From Halococcus saccharolyticus DSM 5350 (GTDB taxonomy: Archaea > Halobacteriota > Halobacteria > Halobacteriales > Halococcaceae): a stretch of DNA of 64,000 bases. This document shows positions 38,700 through 47,552 of this stretch, in pieces. The notes beneath the pieces are model-generated. The model ran no database searches and was not told the DNA's origin. It worked only from the letters and a program-made list of their open reading frames with translations. The translations under genes were made by a program, and so were the position numbers. The DNA lies in NCBI RefSeq assembly GCF_000336915.1, contig NZ_AOMD01000033.1, positions 54,123 through 118,122 of the forward strand. Reading direction: 5' to 3'. How positions within the stretch are numbered: position 1 is the stretch's first letter; every line of letters begins with the position of its first letter.

Positions 38700-39538
38700 G
38701 TATCGACCTCCGCTTCGGCTTCGATCGCCCCAGGCGTGAAGTGGGTCCCACCGCCGTCGAGCGCCGCACGCACGGGCTCGTCGGCGTTCGCGTCGGCGAC
38801 GACGACCGCCGCCGCACCGCCGTCGAGCGCCTCCGTCGCCGCCATCACCTTCTTGCCCATGAACCCCTCGGCGGCCGACTCCACCTGCGCGAGCGCGTCG
38901 GGCGTTTCGGCACTCCCGATCAGCGTTTCGGGATCGTCGGGATCGGCGAGCACGCCAGGGACGTCGGTCAGCACCACCAGGGTCGCGTTGAGCGCACCGG
39001 CGACCGCGGCGGCCGCCCGGTCGGCGTCGGCGTTCACGGGGGTGCCGTCGTCGGCCAGCATCGGGACCGTCACCACGGGTGTGTAGCCGTCGTCGAGCAG
39101 CCCGGTGAGGAGGTCGGCGTTCACCGACGTGATCCTGCCCGAGTGCTCGCCACGCCGGATCTTCGTTTTTCCATCTTCGACGACCTTGATGGCGGATTTC
39201 CGGGGGCCAGTCAGCAGCCCGCCGTCGACGCCCGACAGCCCAACGGCGTCCACACCGGTCTTCCGCAGTGACGCCGTGAGGTCGGTGTTGAGTTTGCCGG
39301 GGAGGACCATCTCGAAGGTCTCCATCGTGCGCTCGTCGGTGAACCGCCCGACCACCCCCTTCGGGGTCTCGACGTACTCGGGTTCCTCGCCCAGCCGTTC
39401 GAGCGTCTCGTCGACTGCTGTCGATCCGCCGTGGACGACCACGCAGTCCTCGCCCTCTCCCGTGAGCGCCGCGATGTCCGCGATTGTGCCCTCGGGATCG
39501 ACTGCCCGCGCACCGCCGACCTTTACGACCGTCGTCAT
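38696..39538 (-). CDS. argB: [LysW]-glutamate/aminoadipate kinase
   Basis: 280 aa amino acid kinase family. Phosphorylates the carrier-bound glutamate side chain. VVKVGGARAVDPEG is the N-terminal Lys-Gly-Gly loop, VVHGGSTAVDETLERLG the second glycine loop, DVPGVLADPDDPETLIG the nucleotide region, and GFMGKKVMAATEALDGG the C-terminal phosphate-binding lysine. Ends overlap argD (ATGA) and lie 2 nt from argC. Confidence 0.95.
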   Translation of the reverse strand: MTTVVKVGGARAVDPEGTIADIAALTGEGEDCVVVHGGSTAVDETLERLGEEPEYVETPKGVVGRFTDERTMETFEMVLPGKLNTDLTASLRKTGVDAVGLSGVDGGLLTGPRKSAIKVVEDGKTKIRRGEHSGRITSVNADLLTGLLDDGYTPVVTVPMLADDGTPVNADADRAAAAVAGALNATLVVLTDVPGVLADPDDPETLIGSAETPDALAQVESAAEGFMGKKVMAATEALDGGAAAVVVADANADEPVRAALDGGGTHFTPGAIEAEAEVDT

Positions 39539-39540
39539 GG

Positions 39541-40578
39541 TCAGGGTGCCCCCACGGGATGGAGTCCCTGAAAGTCGAGTCCTGCCGTCTCGTCGATTCT
39601 GAGCGCGACGTTCGCGGCGTGGACCGCCTGGCCTGCTGAGCCCTTCATCATGTTGTCGATGGCCGAGAACACCACGATTCTCTCATTACCCGGATCGAGT
39701 TCGAACCCGACCTCGGCGTAGTTCGAGCCCGCGACCGCCTTCGGCTCGGGATAGCGGTACACGCCCGAGCCGCCAGCTACGAGCCGGACGAACGGCTCGT
39801 CGTCGTAGGCTTCGCGGTAGGCGCTCCAGAGGTCGGCCTTCGATACCGGTTCGTCGGGAAAAACGTGACAGGTCGCGGCCGCACCACGGATCATGTCGAC
39901 CGCGTGGGCCGAGAACGCCGTCTCGCAGCCGAATGCCTGCTCGATCTCGGCCTCGTGGCGGTGGCCCGTCGGCGCGTAGGGTCTGACGACTCCCGAGCGC
40001 TCGGCGTGCGAGGACGCCTTCCCACCACCTGCTCCGCCCTCCGAGGAGCCCACCTTCACGTCGACCACGATCCGCTCGTCGCCCGCGAGGATCCCGTCGT
40101 CGAACAGCGGGCCGAGACCGACGATTGCGGCGGTCGCGTTGCAGCCGCCCGCCGCGATCAGCGACGCACCCGCGAGTTCGTCGCGGTGGCGCTCGACGAG
40201 CCCATAGACCGACTCGTCGAGCAGTTCGGGCCGGCTGTGCCCGTCGTACCACTGGTCGTACTGGTCTTCGCTATCGAGCCGGAAGTCCGCCGAGAGGTCG
40301 ACGATCGTGTCCGCCGCCTCACGGAACGCGTCGATGTGCTCCATCGACACGCCGTGGGGCGTCGCGGCGAACAGCACGTCGACGCTCGCGAGATCGGTGG
40401 GCTCGCTGAACCGGAGGTCGAGCTCCCGGAGGTTGGGATGGACCGATCCGACTGTCTTGTTCGTATACTCACGGCTGGTCGCCTGGACGATCTCGAAGGC
40501 AGGATGGCCGCGGAGCAATCGGAGGAGTTCGCCGCCGGTGAACCCGCTCGCACCGACGACCGACGCGGTGTGGGTCAT
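39541..40578 (-). CDS. argC: [LysW]-glutamyl/aminoadipyl-phosphate reductase
   Basis: 345 aa. NADPH reduction of the acyl phosphate to the semialdehyde. SVVGASGFTGGELLRLL is the dinucleotide loop; AAGGCNATAAIVGLGPL contains the catalytic Cys; the base His is in HRHEAEIEQ or SAHAVDMIRG. SSEGGAGGGKASSHAERSG is the glycine-rich segment characteristic of LysY/ArgC of the carrier pathway. Starts within an ATGA overlap with argX. Confidence 0.95.
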   Translation of the reverse strand: MTHTASVVGASGFTGGELLRLLRGHPAFEIVQATSREYTNKTVGSVHPNLRELDLRFSEPTDLASVDVLFAATPHGVSMEHIDAFREAADTIVDLSADFRLDSEDQYDQWYDGHSRPELLDESVYGLVERHRDELAGASLIAAGGCNATAAIVGLGPLFDDGILAGDERIVVDVKVGSSEGGAGGGKASSHAERSGVVRPYAPTGHRHEAEIEQAFGCETAFSAHAVDMIRGAAATCHVFPDEPVSKADLWSAYREAYDDEPFVRLVAGGSGVYRYPEPKAVAGSNYAEVGFELDPGNERIVVFSAIDNMMKGSAGQAVHAANVALRIDETAGLDFQGLHPVGAP

Positions 40579-41465
40579 GGCGCAGCGACCGCGGTTTCGT
40601 CCGCCGTCTTCGCTTTGCCTTCGAGCCAGTCGACTACTTGTGCGGGCACGTCGCCGTCGGCGACGCCGTCGAGCGCCTTGAACTCGACCGTGTGATTCAC
40701 CTCGTGGACCGTGTAGGAGTGGTCCGCGTCGGGATCGTCGGTCTCCATCAGGTCGACTCCCAGCAGGCCGCCGCCGACCGCCTCGCTCGCGCGCGCGACG
40801 AGATCGCGGGCCTCGTCGTCGAGTTCGAACGCCTCGGTTTCGGCCCCCTTCGCCGCGTTCGTGAGCCAGTGGTCCGACGATCGCACCATCGCTCCCACGG
40901 GTTCGCCGTCGGTAGCCAGAACCCGGATGTCGCGGCCAGGCTTCGCGACGAACTCCTGGACGTAGAACACCTTGTGCTCGTAGTGTCCCAGGGTCGATTT
41001 GTGTTCGAGGATCGCCTCCGCCGCGCTCCGGGAGTCGATCTTCGCCAGCAGCCGGCCCCACGAGCCGATCACGGGTTTCACCACGCAGGGATACCCGAAC
41101 CGCTCGATCGATGCCATCGCGCTCTCCTTCGTGAAGGCGACCTCCGTCCGGGGCGTCGGCACGCCGGCCCCCGCGAGCGCGAGGCTGCACTCCGCTTTGT
41201 CCGCACACACCGCCGCAGTCTCGGGGGAGTTCACGACCGGGATGCCGTACGCCGCGAGGAAGCGGGTCGCATAGCGGCTCCGGCTGGTCGCGAGACACCG
41301 GTCCACGACGAGATCCACGTCGGCGAACGCCGCCGGCGGCTCGGTGAGATCGAAGCGCTGGTCGCGAACGTCGATCTTCGTCACCTCGTGGCCGCGCTCC
41401 CGGAGCTCACCGAGCAGGAGCTTCTCGTCGTGCCTGATCCGGGAGTAGAGGACGCCTATTTCCAC
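40575..41465 (-). CDS. argX: Glutamate-[LysW] ligase (ATP-grasp)
   Basis: 296 aa from GTG 41465 (VEIGVLYSRIRHDEKLLLGE), 2 nt after the argW stop; the longer upstream frame runs through argW and is not real. It joins the alpha-amino group of glutamate to the C-terminal glutamate of LysW. ATP-grasp features are YPCVVKPVIGSWGRLLAKI, YVQEFVAKPGRDIRVLA, and the metal-binding C-terminal segment GVDLMETDD with HEVNHTVEFKALD. It belongs to the LysX/ArgX branch, near RimK. Confidence 0.94.
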   Translation of the reverse strand: MEIGVLYSRIRHDEKLLLGELRERGHEVTKIDVRDQRFDLTEPPAAFADVDLVVDRCLATSRSRYATRFLAAYGIPVVNSPETAAVCADKAECSLALAGAGVPTPRTEVAFTKESAMASIERFGYPCVVKPVIGSWGRLLAKIDSRSAAEAILEHKSTLGHYEHKVFYVQEFVAKPGRDIRVLATDGEPVGAMVRSSDHWLTNAAKGAETEAFELDDEARDLVARASEAVGGGLLGVDLMETDDPDADHSYTVHEVNHTVEFKALDGVADGDVPAQVVDWLEGKAKTADETAVAAP

Positions 41466-41467
41466 TC

Positions 41468-41632
41468 TTACTCCCCCCAGTCCTCTTCGAGCTCGGGGGC
41501 CGTCTCGAGGACCGGCGGGGTGGTGTCGATGACTTCGAGCTCGGCGCCGCAGGTGCCACAATCGATGATCTCTCCGACTTCCGCGTCGTCGTGCAGGGAC
41601 ACCTCGCCCCCGCATTCGGGACAGTTCGCCAT
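41468..41632 (-). CDS. argW: LysW-type amino-group carrier protein
   Basis: 54 aa acidic carrier. It starts MANCPECGGEVSLHDDAEVG, with a second CGTCG pair (four cysteines in all, a zinc ribbon), and ends EEDWGE; the terminal EDWGE is the conserved tail whose final Glu carries the substrate. It heads the argWXCBDEF operon, with a TATA box 25-30 nt upstream. Together with argX this shows that arginine is made through protein-bound, not N-acetyl, intermediates. Confidence 0.96.
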   Translation of the reverse strand: MANCPECGGEVSLHDDAEVGEIIDCGTCGAELEVIDTTPPVLETAPELEEDWGE

Positions 41633-41656
41633 GTGCCACCCTCACCCGTGTATCCG

Positions 41657-41669
41657 CTTAAACCCTTCG
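41657..41669 (-). promoter_or_regulatory. Promoter (BRE/TATA) of argWXCBDEF
   Basis: The minus strand reads GAAGGGTTTAAG, ending about 25 nt before ATG 41632, so the transcript should be nearly leaderless. The 11 bases GAAGGGTTTAA recur exactly at the argG promoter. Just upstream, TTGTAAATTATCAAA is an imperfect inverted repeat and a possible operator. Confidence 0.6.
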
Positions 41670-41784
41670 GACTTGTTTGATAATTTACAAAACGTACTGT
41701 GGCCTCTCGGGGCCGAAATCGAGTGTTTCGCGCGTTTCGCCGCCGCCGGCGAGATGAATTCGTCCCCCTCGCGGGGGCGGTCGC

Positions 41785-43230
41785 TCAACGATACTCACTC
41801 ACCTCCCGTTCGAGCGTTGCGGCGGCCGTGTCGAGCCGATCGCGCCGGTCGTCGCGGCGCTCCCTATCGGCCTCGATCGCCGCCCACGCCTCGTCGAGCG
41901 CCGCCTCGACCGCCTCGGGTGCGGGCCCGCCGACCGAGTCGCGACTCGTCACGCTCGCCGCGGGATCGAGCGCGTCCTCGATCGCCTCGCGCTCGACGAC
42001 CGCCGAGAGCGATTGGTCGAGCACCGCATCGGTGGCCGCCTCGATAGCAGCATAATCGGCCCCCTGCTCGGCAGCCTCGGCTAATATCTCGTGCGCCGTC
42101 CGGAACGGCACGCCGTTCGCCGCGAGCAGGTCGGCGACGCCGGTCGCGGTCGCAAAGCCGTCGCCGGCCGCCGCGGTGAGCGCGTCCTCGTTCCACGTCG
42201 CGGTCGCGACCGCGCCCGCAGCAACCTCCGTCGCAGGGGTGACCGCGTCGACGGCGGCCCACGCGTGGGGGGTCGCTTCCTGAAGATCGCGATTGTACGC
42301 CCGAGGCAACCCCTTCAGTGTCGTCAGGAGGCCGTTCAACCCCGCGCTCGCGTTCCCGGCCGCCGCGCGGACGAGTTCGAGCGTGTCGGGGTTTTTCTTC
42401 TGGGGCATGATCGAGGAGGTCGAAGCGTAGTCGTCGTGAATTTCTACATACTCGTCCGCCGCGAACTCGATCAGGTCGGTCGCAAGGCCCGAGAGCGTCA
42501 GTGCGAGTGCCGACCAACCACTCGCCGCCTCGACGAGGAAATCCCGGGTCGAGACCGCGTCCATCGAATTGCCGAGTACGCTATCGAACCCCAGCAGATC
42601 GGCGGTCCGCTCGCGGTCGATGTCGAACGGCGTGCCCGCAAAGGCCGCCGCACCGAGTGGCGAGCGGTTCGTCCGGTCGTACGCCGTGACTAGGCGATCC
42701 GTGTCGCGTTCGAGCGCCTGCGCGTACGAGCACAGGAAGTGCGCGACGGTGGTCGGCTGGGCTGCCTGGCGGTGCGTGTAGCCGGGCATTACCGTTTCGA
42801 CGTGCTCGCGTGCCGCCTCGACGAGCGCCTCGCGGAGGACGAGCGTCGCCTCGATCGTGTCGAGCAGCTCCTCGCGCAACCGATACCGGATGCACGTCGC
42901 CACCTCGTCGTTCCGACTGCGGGCGGTGTGCATCCGGCCACCCGACTCGCCGACGTGCTCGATCACCGCGGTCTCGATCGCGGCGTGGATGTCCTCGCCG
43001 TCGAGCGCGTCGTAGCCCGTCGCTTCGACGTCGGCGAGCGCGTCGAGGATCGCGCCTGCGCTCTCCTCGTCGACGATGCCCTGTTCGGCGAGCATCACTA
43101 CGTGCGCGCGGTCGACCGCGAGGTCCGCAGCGAACAGCCGCTCGTCGTGATCCATCGAGGAGAGGAACGCGCGAGCAGGGCCGCCACTGAACCGATCGCG
43201 TCGGATCACGTCGCCGTCCTCTCCGTTCAT
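41785..43230 (-). CDS. argH: Argininosuccinate lyase
   Basis: 481 aa from ATG 43230 (MNGEDGDVIRRDRFS). Splits argininosuccinate into arginine and fumarate. Fumarase/aspartase superfamily signature SSIMPQKKNPDTLELVR, the substrate region HTARSRNDEVAT and the catalytic His in PGYTHRQAAQPT. It starts 1 nt after the argG stop, so the two are coupled. A Glu/Asp-rich helical C-terminus is haloarchaeal. Confidence 0.96.
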   Translation of the reverse strand: MNGEDGDVIRRDRFSGGPARAFLSSMDHDERLFAADLAVDRAHVVMLAEQGIVDEESAGAILDALADVEATGYDALDGEDIHAAIETAVIEHVGESGGRMHTARSRNDEVATCIRYRLREELLDTIEATLVLREALVEAAREHVETVMPGYTHRQAAQPTTVAHFLCSYAQALERDTDRLVTAYDRTNRSPLGAAAFAGTPFDIDRERTADLLGFDSVLGNSMDAVSTRDFLVEAASGWSALALTLSGLATDLIEFAADEYVEIHDDYASTSSIMPQKKNPDTLELVRAAAGNASAGLNGLLTTLKGLPRAYNRDLQEATPHAWAAVDAVTPATEVAAGAVATATWNEDALTAAAGDGFATATGVADLLAANGVPFRTAHEILAEAAEQGADYAAIEAATDAVLDQSLSAVVEREAIEDALDPAASVTSRDSVGGPAPEAVEAALDEAWAAIEADRERRDDRRDRLDTAAATLEREVSEYR

Positions 43231-43231
43231 T

Positions 43232-44530
43232 TCACTCGTCCCCGTCGTCCGCCGTCGCTCCGTTCTCGGTCTCGGCCGTCGTCCCGCCATCGGCGACGGG
43301 CGCTGTCGGCTCGTTCGCGGCCGCGATGACGCTTCCCGCGAGACGCGATTGGAAGCCGTGGTACTTCGCGACGCCCGTGGCGTCGGCTTGCTCGATACCG
43401 CCGCCGACGTCCGCGGTGTTGAACGAGGCTGCCGACGCGGAGTACACGCCGTACTCGCTCTCGCGACCGACTGGGCGGGCCTGGCCGCCTTCGAGTTTCA
43501 CGGTGACGGTGCCGGTGACGCGCTCCTGAGTCGATGCAATGAAGCCTTCGAGTGCGTCGACCAGCGGTGCGGCGAGCAGTCCCTCGTAGGCTTTCTCCGC
43601 CCACTCGTGATCGATCTGCTTTTTGAAACTCCGCTCTTCCTTGGTGAGGACGAGCGATTCGAGCGCCTCGTGGGCGTTGAGGAGCACGGTGGCTGCGGGG
43701 TGCTCGTAGTTCTCGCGGACTTTGAGCCCGAGCATCCGGTCTTCCATCACGTCGGTGCGCCCGACGCCGTGTGCGCCCGCGACTTCGTTGAGGTGTTCGA
43801 TGAGCGCGATCGGCTCGAACTCCTCACCATTGAGCGCGACTGGATATCCGTCCTCGAATTCGATGTCGAGCAGTTCGCTTTCGTTCCCGGGTGGCTGGGT
43901 CCAGTCGTAGATGTCCTCGGGGGGGACGTAGCTCGGCTCTTCGAGTTCGCTGCCCTCGACCGAGCGACTCCAGAGATTCGTATCGATGCTCCACGCGCCC
44001 CCGTCGCCGCCCTCGACAGGGAGGTCGCGCTCGGCGGCGTACTCCTGTTCGAACTCACGGGTCAGCCCGAGTTCGCGAACGGGCGCGATCACGTCGAGAT
44101 CCGAGCTGCGCCACACGGTTTCGAAGCGGAGCTGATCGTTGCCCTTGCCGGTGCAGCCGTGGGCGAGCGCCGCACAGTCCTGGGCGAGCGCGACGTCGAG
44201 GATCGCCTGCGCGATCACGGGGCGCGCGAGCGCAGTACCGAGGGGATAGCCCTGATAGGTGGCGTTCGCACGAACCGAATCGAAACAGGTTGCGGCGAAC
44301 GCCTCGCGCGCGTCGACCACGTGGTGTTCGAGACCGAGCGCGGTCGCGGTTTCCTCGGCCTCGGCGAACTCCGCGGCGGGCTGGCCGACGTCGACGGTGA
44401 CGCCGATCACCTCGTCGAAGCCGTACTCTTCTTTCAGCAGCGGGACGCAGACGGTAGTGTCGAGCCCGCCGGAGAAGGCGAGCGCGACGCGATCGGTGGA
44501 TTGGGCTGTGGATTCGGTTGGGGGTGTCAT
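43232..44530 (-). CDS. argG: Argininosuccinate synthase
   Basis: 432 aa from ATG 44530 (MTPPTESTAQSTDRVALAFS). Joins citrulline and aspartate using ATP. The PP-loop SGGLDTTVCVPLL binds ATP; GCTGKGNDQLRFE, VDQ-region equivalents and GRTDVMEDRMLGLKVRE are ArgG signatures. The C-terminal 40 residues are Thr/Glu/Ala-rich. The frame stays open upstream to 44773, but that extension is not family-like; the leader instead holds a possible short upstream ORF at 44632-44712. Confidence 0.95.
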   Translation of the reverse strand: MTPPTESTAQSTDRVALAFSGGLDTTVCVPLLKEEYGFDEVIGVTVDVGQPAAEFAEAEETATALGLEHHVVDAREAFAATCFDSVRANATYQGYPLGTALARPVIAQAILDVALAQDCAALAHGCTGKGNDQLRFETVWRSSDLDVIAPVRELGLTREFEQEYAAERDLPVEGGDGGAWSIDTNLWSRSVEGSELEEPSYVPPEDIYDWTQPPGNESELLDIEFEDGYPVALNGEEFEPIALIEHLNEVAGAHGVGRTDVMEDRMLGLKVRENYEHPAATVLLNAHEALESLVLTKEERSFKKQIDHEWAEKAYEGLLAAPLVDALEGFIASTQERVTGTVTVKLEGGQARPVGRESEYGVYSASAASFNTADVGGGIEQADATGVAKYHGFQSRLAGSVIAAANEPTAPVADGGTTAETENGATADDGDE

Positions 44531-44631
44531 GGTGTCGTCGTTGTACGGTGTCGTCGTGAATTCGCCCAGCGGAACCCTTCGGGTGGGCGGCTGAGGAGCG
44601 AAACGAGTCGGAGAAATGGGTTTGTGCGGGC

Positions 44632-44712
44632 CTAACGGCCCGGTCGTCGCGGTCGAAGCGAGAGGGACGCGCCGGCAGCGCGGAGCAAGCCGGTGCGGCG
44701 TGTCCTCGTCAT
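44632..44712 (-). CDS. Possible Arg-rich leader peptide ahead of argG
   Basis: 26-codon frame: ATG 44712, then TRTRRTGLLRAAGASLSLRP, ending RRPGR and TAG. Eight of 26 residues are arginine. The ATG lies about 25-32 nt after the only good TATA box (44737-44744), exactly where a leaderless haloarchaeal start would be, whereas argG itself starts about 180 nt further on. The stop codon sits in a GGGCC-GTTA-GGCCC hairpin (44628-44641). Arg codons are common by chance in GC-rich DNA, so this is a hypothesis. Confidence 0.3.
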   Translation of the reverse strand: MTRTRRTGLLRAAGASLSLRPRRPGR

Positions 44713-44736
44713 GTACCCGTTGCTGGGGCGGCGGGG

Positions 44737-44750
44737 ATATTAAACCCTTC
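44737..44750 (-). promoter_or_regulatory. Promoter (BRE/TATA) of argGH
   Basis: Minus strand GAAGGGTTTAATAT. The string GAAGGGTTTAA is identical to that at the argW promoter. The predicted transcript start (about 44715) is some 185 nt before the argG ATG, an unusually long leader for a haloarchaeal gene. Confidence 0.55.
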
Positions 44751-44836
44751 TGGGTCGGCAACGATTGCACCACTCACTCCGTGCGACCACGCCACGTGAC
44801 CGTCACCGTCATCTCGTCGGCGCGTCGAGCTCGGTC

Positions 44837-45346
44837 GTGTACAGCCTCAACGTCCCGGTCCCCGGTGCGATCGAACGTCTCGCCGCCGAGCTCCATCCTC
44901 GGCTGGTCGGGTTCGACCGCATCCGCGAGCGCCACACGCTCGTGTGCAAGCGTTTCGAGGCCGACGATCCCGCGCCGGATCGACTGTTCGAGCGGGCGCG
45001 CCGCGCGCTCGCCGGCGCACCAGCCGTCGAGGCACGTGCGACGGGAATCGACTGGTTCGAGGCCCCGGTTCGCGGGCCTGGCCCGGTGGCGTACGTCGCG
45101 ATCGAGAGCCCGGGTCTCCACGACCTCCACCGACGACTCGTCGCGGCGTTCGATCCGATCCCCGCCCTCGAAGGCGACGACTACGTTCCCCACGTGACGC
45201 TCGCCCGTGGTGGTTCAGCGGAGCGCGCTCGCGACCTCGCGACCGTCGAGATCGAACCGATCGAGTGGACCGTGACCGAGCTGGCCCTTCACGACGCACG
45301 ACACGGCGAGCGCGTCAGAACGCTGTCGCTCCCACGTCGTCCGTGA
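44837..45346 (+). CDS. 2H phosphoesterase, 2'-5' RNA ligase family (ThpR-like)
   Basis: 169 aa from GTG 44837 (VYSLNVPVPGAIERLAAELH). Two H-x-T/S motifs, RHTLVCKRF and PHVTLARGG, are the catalytic histidines of the 2H fold, spaced as in RNA 2',3'-cyclic phosphodiesterase. No partner gene is evident; it is divergent from argG. Possible substrates are 2',3'-cyclic phosphate RNA ends, as for LigT/ThpR; the family also includes other phosphoesterases, so the substrate is open. Confidence 0.82.
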   Translation: MYSLNVPVPGAIERLAAELHPRLVGFDRIRERHTLVCKRFEADDPAPDRLFERARRALAGAPAVEARATGIDWFEAPVRGPGPVAYVAIESPGLHDLHRRLVAAFDPIPALEGDDYVPHVTLARGGSAERARDLATVEIEPIEWTVTELALHDARHGERVRTLSLPRRP

Positions 45347-45391
45347 CGGCGGTTATCGACCAGCGGTGATCGTTTCCGACCGCGAGAAGTG

Positions 45392-45562
45392 CTATCGCCA
45401 GTCCGGAAGCGACGCTGCCTCGTCGAGAAGCATCGAGACCCACGCGTCGTCGCGGGAGATGTCGGCGATGACGAACCGCTCCACGCTGCCGTCATCGTCG
45501 ACCGAGGCCATGACGTCGTCAGCCACGACGGGTGCCGCCGCGGCGGTCGCATCCGGCGTCAT
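45392..45562 (-). CDS. Small conserved haloarchaeal protein
   Basis: 56 aa from ATG 45562 (MTPDATAAAAPVVADDVMAS), ending DEAASLPDWR. Core VDDDGSVERFVIADISRDDA with AWVSM looks like a small beta-strand unit. An ATG five codons upstream (45577) is possible, but the TATA box at 45586-45593 fits the later one. Unknown function; I recall similar short proteins in other haloarchaea. Confidence 0.65.
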   Translation of the reverse strand: MTPDATAAAAPVVADDVMASVDDDGSVERFVIADISRDDAWVSMLLDEAASLPDWR

Positions 45563-45563
45563 A

Positions 45564-45593
45564 CTATGTGAGTACATACCACCGGAATATAAA
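45564..45593 (-). promoter_or_regulatory. TATA box and small inverted repeat of the 56-aa gene
   Basis: TTTATATT at 45586-45593, 24-31 nt before ATG 45562. Between TATA and start lies TATGT-GAGT-ACATA (about 45565-45578), a perfect 5-bp inverted repeat placed where a repressor could block initiation. Confidence 0.4.
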
Positions 45594-45747
45594 CGCGTCG
45601 AACCGATGCTATCGGAACACGTTTTCTCGATCGACCGATCATTGTGGAGCCTATCGGGCGGTCGCTGCTCGACGCAGTTTACCCGACCGATAGTGCGTGA
45701 AAAAGGACTGTCCGGCACGCCGTTCCAGCGATCGCGCTTCGCTGGTC

Positions 45748-46215
45748 TCAGATCCTGACGCCGAACGCCGTCTCCATGACGAACGACGTGCCGAGCACGA
45801 ACAGGCTCCCGACGAACAGCTTCGCGGCGAGCGAGAGCCGGTCGTCGGGATCGAGTTCGTACCACCGCAGCGGCGGGATTGCCTGGACGAACGCCTGGAG
45901 TCGGGTTTCGTCGTCGCTCGACACGCGTCGCGACTCCCCATCATCGTCATCGTCGTCGTCCTTCCAGGCTCCCTTCGGGCGCATCCCAAACGATCCGATT
46001 CCGAACAGCAAGAAACCGATCACGAACAGGAGGTACTTGCTACCGCCCCAGCCGGCCCCGAGCGCGAAGCTCACGACCGTTGCGGCACAGATGATGACGA
46101 CCGCCATCGTGAGGCCGTAGAGACACAGATCGAGCAGCTTGAGCACCAGCAACGGTGGCTGGTCGTGCCTCGTCGTCCCCTCGCCCGACCCCCGACGGGG
46201 GTGGTCGTCGTTCAT
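45748..46215 (-). CDS. Membrane protein of unknown function, coupled to dppF
   Basis: 155 aa. Three hydrophobic segments at about 30-53, 59-78 and 132-152. The soluble region between carries an all-acidic run ([13 protein letters not shown]) and a conserved stretch [20 protein letters not shown]. The start overlaps the stop of dppF (ATGA), placing it at the tail of the ABC operon. No transport motif is visible; role unknown. Confidence 0.75.
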   Translation of the reverse strand: MNDDHPRRGSGEGTTRHDQPPLLVLKLLDLCLYGLTMAVVIICAATVVSFALGAGWGGSKYLLFVIGFLLFGIGSFGMRPKGAWKDDDDDDDGESRRVSSDDETRLQAFVQAIPPLRWYELDPDDRLSLAAKLFVGSLFVLGTSFVMETAFGVRI

Positions 46216-47552
46216 CGATCGCCGACGGAGTGTCCCTCGAAGAACGCCGCGGGGCTCTCGTGTTCGGATTTGTGCCGGTGACAGAGACTCCGGCGACCCG
46301 CTTCGCTCACCTCGTGGTGTGTCGGTGCTTCGAGATCACACTCGCTGCCGAACGTCTCGCGCAGATGTTCGCGCGCGTCGCTCTCGCTTCCCTCGTGGGC
46401 GAGTTCGGCGGCGCGATCGAGCTCGGTTTGGACGCCAGCAGGAACGTCGACGTCGTCGAACGTTTCGGCCTCGACCTCGTCGAGATCCGAAAAGCGCGTC
46501 TCCATTCCGAGGATCTCCTTCGCACGCTCGGACAGCGACCGATCGGCACGCGCCCGTTCGCGGAGGACCTCACGGAACACCTCGATACGCTCCCAGACGT
46601 CGTCGTCGATATCTGCGTACTTCTCGGGCCGGATCTTCGCCGGACAGCGCGTGGTGAACGGACACCCGTCGGGAGGATTGCGCGGGCTGGGTGGCGTCCC
46701 ACGGAGCGTGATCCGGTCTTCCATCTGCGTCGTCGGATCGGTGTCCGGAATCGCCGACAGCAGCGAGTGGGTGTAGGGGTTCGCCGGATCGGCGAACAGC
46801 TCCTCGCTCGGCCCGATCTCCATGATGTTCCCAAGATACATCACCGCGACCCGATCACAGATGTGTCGTACCACCGAGAGGTCGTGGGCGATGAACAGGT
46901 AGGTGAGCCCGAGATCGTCCTGGAGGTCCTCCAAGAGATTCAGGATCTTCGCCTGGACCGACGCATCCAACGCGCTCACGGGCTCGTCGAGCACCACGAA
47001 GTCGGGTTCGAGCGCGAGCGCACGCGCGATCCCGATCCGCTGGCGCTGGCCGCCCGAGAACTGATGCGGATACCGATAGTAGTGTTGCTGTTGGAGTCCA
47101 ACGGTTTCGAGCAGTTCCTGTACCCGTTGGCGGCGTTCGCGCCGCGTGCCCCGGGCGTGGACGTCGAGCGGTTCGCGGATGATCTCGCCGACGGTCATCC
47201 GGTCGTTCAGGCTCGAATCGGGATCCTGAAACACCATCTGGGCGTTCGACCGCCACTCCTTGAGATCGCTCCCCGACAGCGTCGTGATGTCGGTGCCGTC
47301 GTAACTGACGTCGCCGGCGGTGGCACTTTCGAGCCGGACGAGCGTTCGGCCGAGCGTGGTTTTCCCACAGCCCGATTCGCCGACGAGGCCGAGGGTCTCG
47401 CCACGACGGATATCGAAACTCACGTCGTCGACGGCCTTGACCGGATCGCCGCCGAAGACCCCGCCACTCTCGTAGTAGGTCTTCAGCCCGTCGACCTCGA
47501 CGAGGGCGTCCGAGCGCTGCCGTTCGTCGGTTGCAGTGATCTCCTGACTCAT
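46212..47552 (-). CDS. dppF: Dipeptide/oligopeptide ABC transporter ATP-binding protein DppF-like
   Basis: 446 aa. Walker [14 protein letters not shown], signature [15 protein letters not shown], Walker [13 protein letters not shown]. The Opp/Dpp-type C-terminal cysteine motif begins with [11 protein letters not shown], but its second cysteine pair ([11 protein letters not shown] and SLCHRH) is displaced by about 90 residues of acidic helix. The usual proteins of this family are about 320-350 aa. The four cysteines could bind an Fe-S cluster, as reported for a mycobacterial Dpp ATPase. Starts within an ATGA overlap with dppD. Confidence 0.92.
   Translation of the reverse strand: MSQEITATDERQRSDALVEVDGLKTYYESGGVFGGDPVKAVDDVSFDIRRGETLGLVGESGCGKTTLGRTLVRLESATAGDVSYDGTDITTLSGSDLKEWRSNAQMVFQDPDSSLNDRMTVGEIIREPLDVHARGTRRERRQRVQELLETVGLQQQHYYRYPHQFSGGQRQRIGIARALALEPDFVVLDEPVSALDASVQAKILNLLEDLQDDLGLTYLFIAHDLSVVRHICDRVAVMYLGNIMEIGPSEELFADPANPYTHSLLSAIPDTDPTTQMEDRITLRGTPPSPRNPPDGCPFTTRCPAKIRPEKYADIDDDVWERIEVFREVLRERARADRSLSERAKEILGMETRFSDLDEVEAETFDDVDVPAGVQTELDRAAELAHEGSESDAREHLRETFGSECDLEAPTHHEVSEAGRRSLCHRHKSEHESPAAFFEGHSVGDR

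Noticed and set aside
44531..44773. N-terminal extension of argG up to 44773
   Set aside because: Frame stays open but the residues are unlike any ArgG, and ATG 44530 places the PP-loop at the usual distance.
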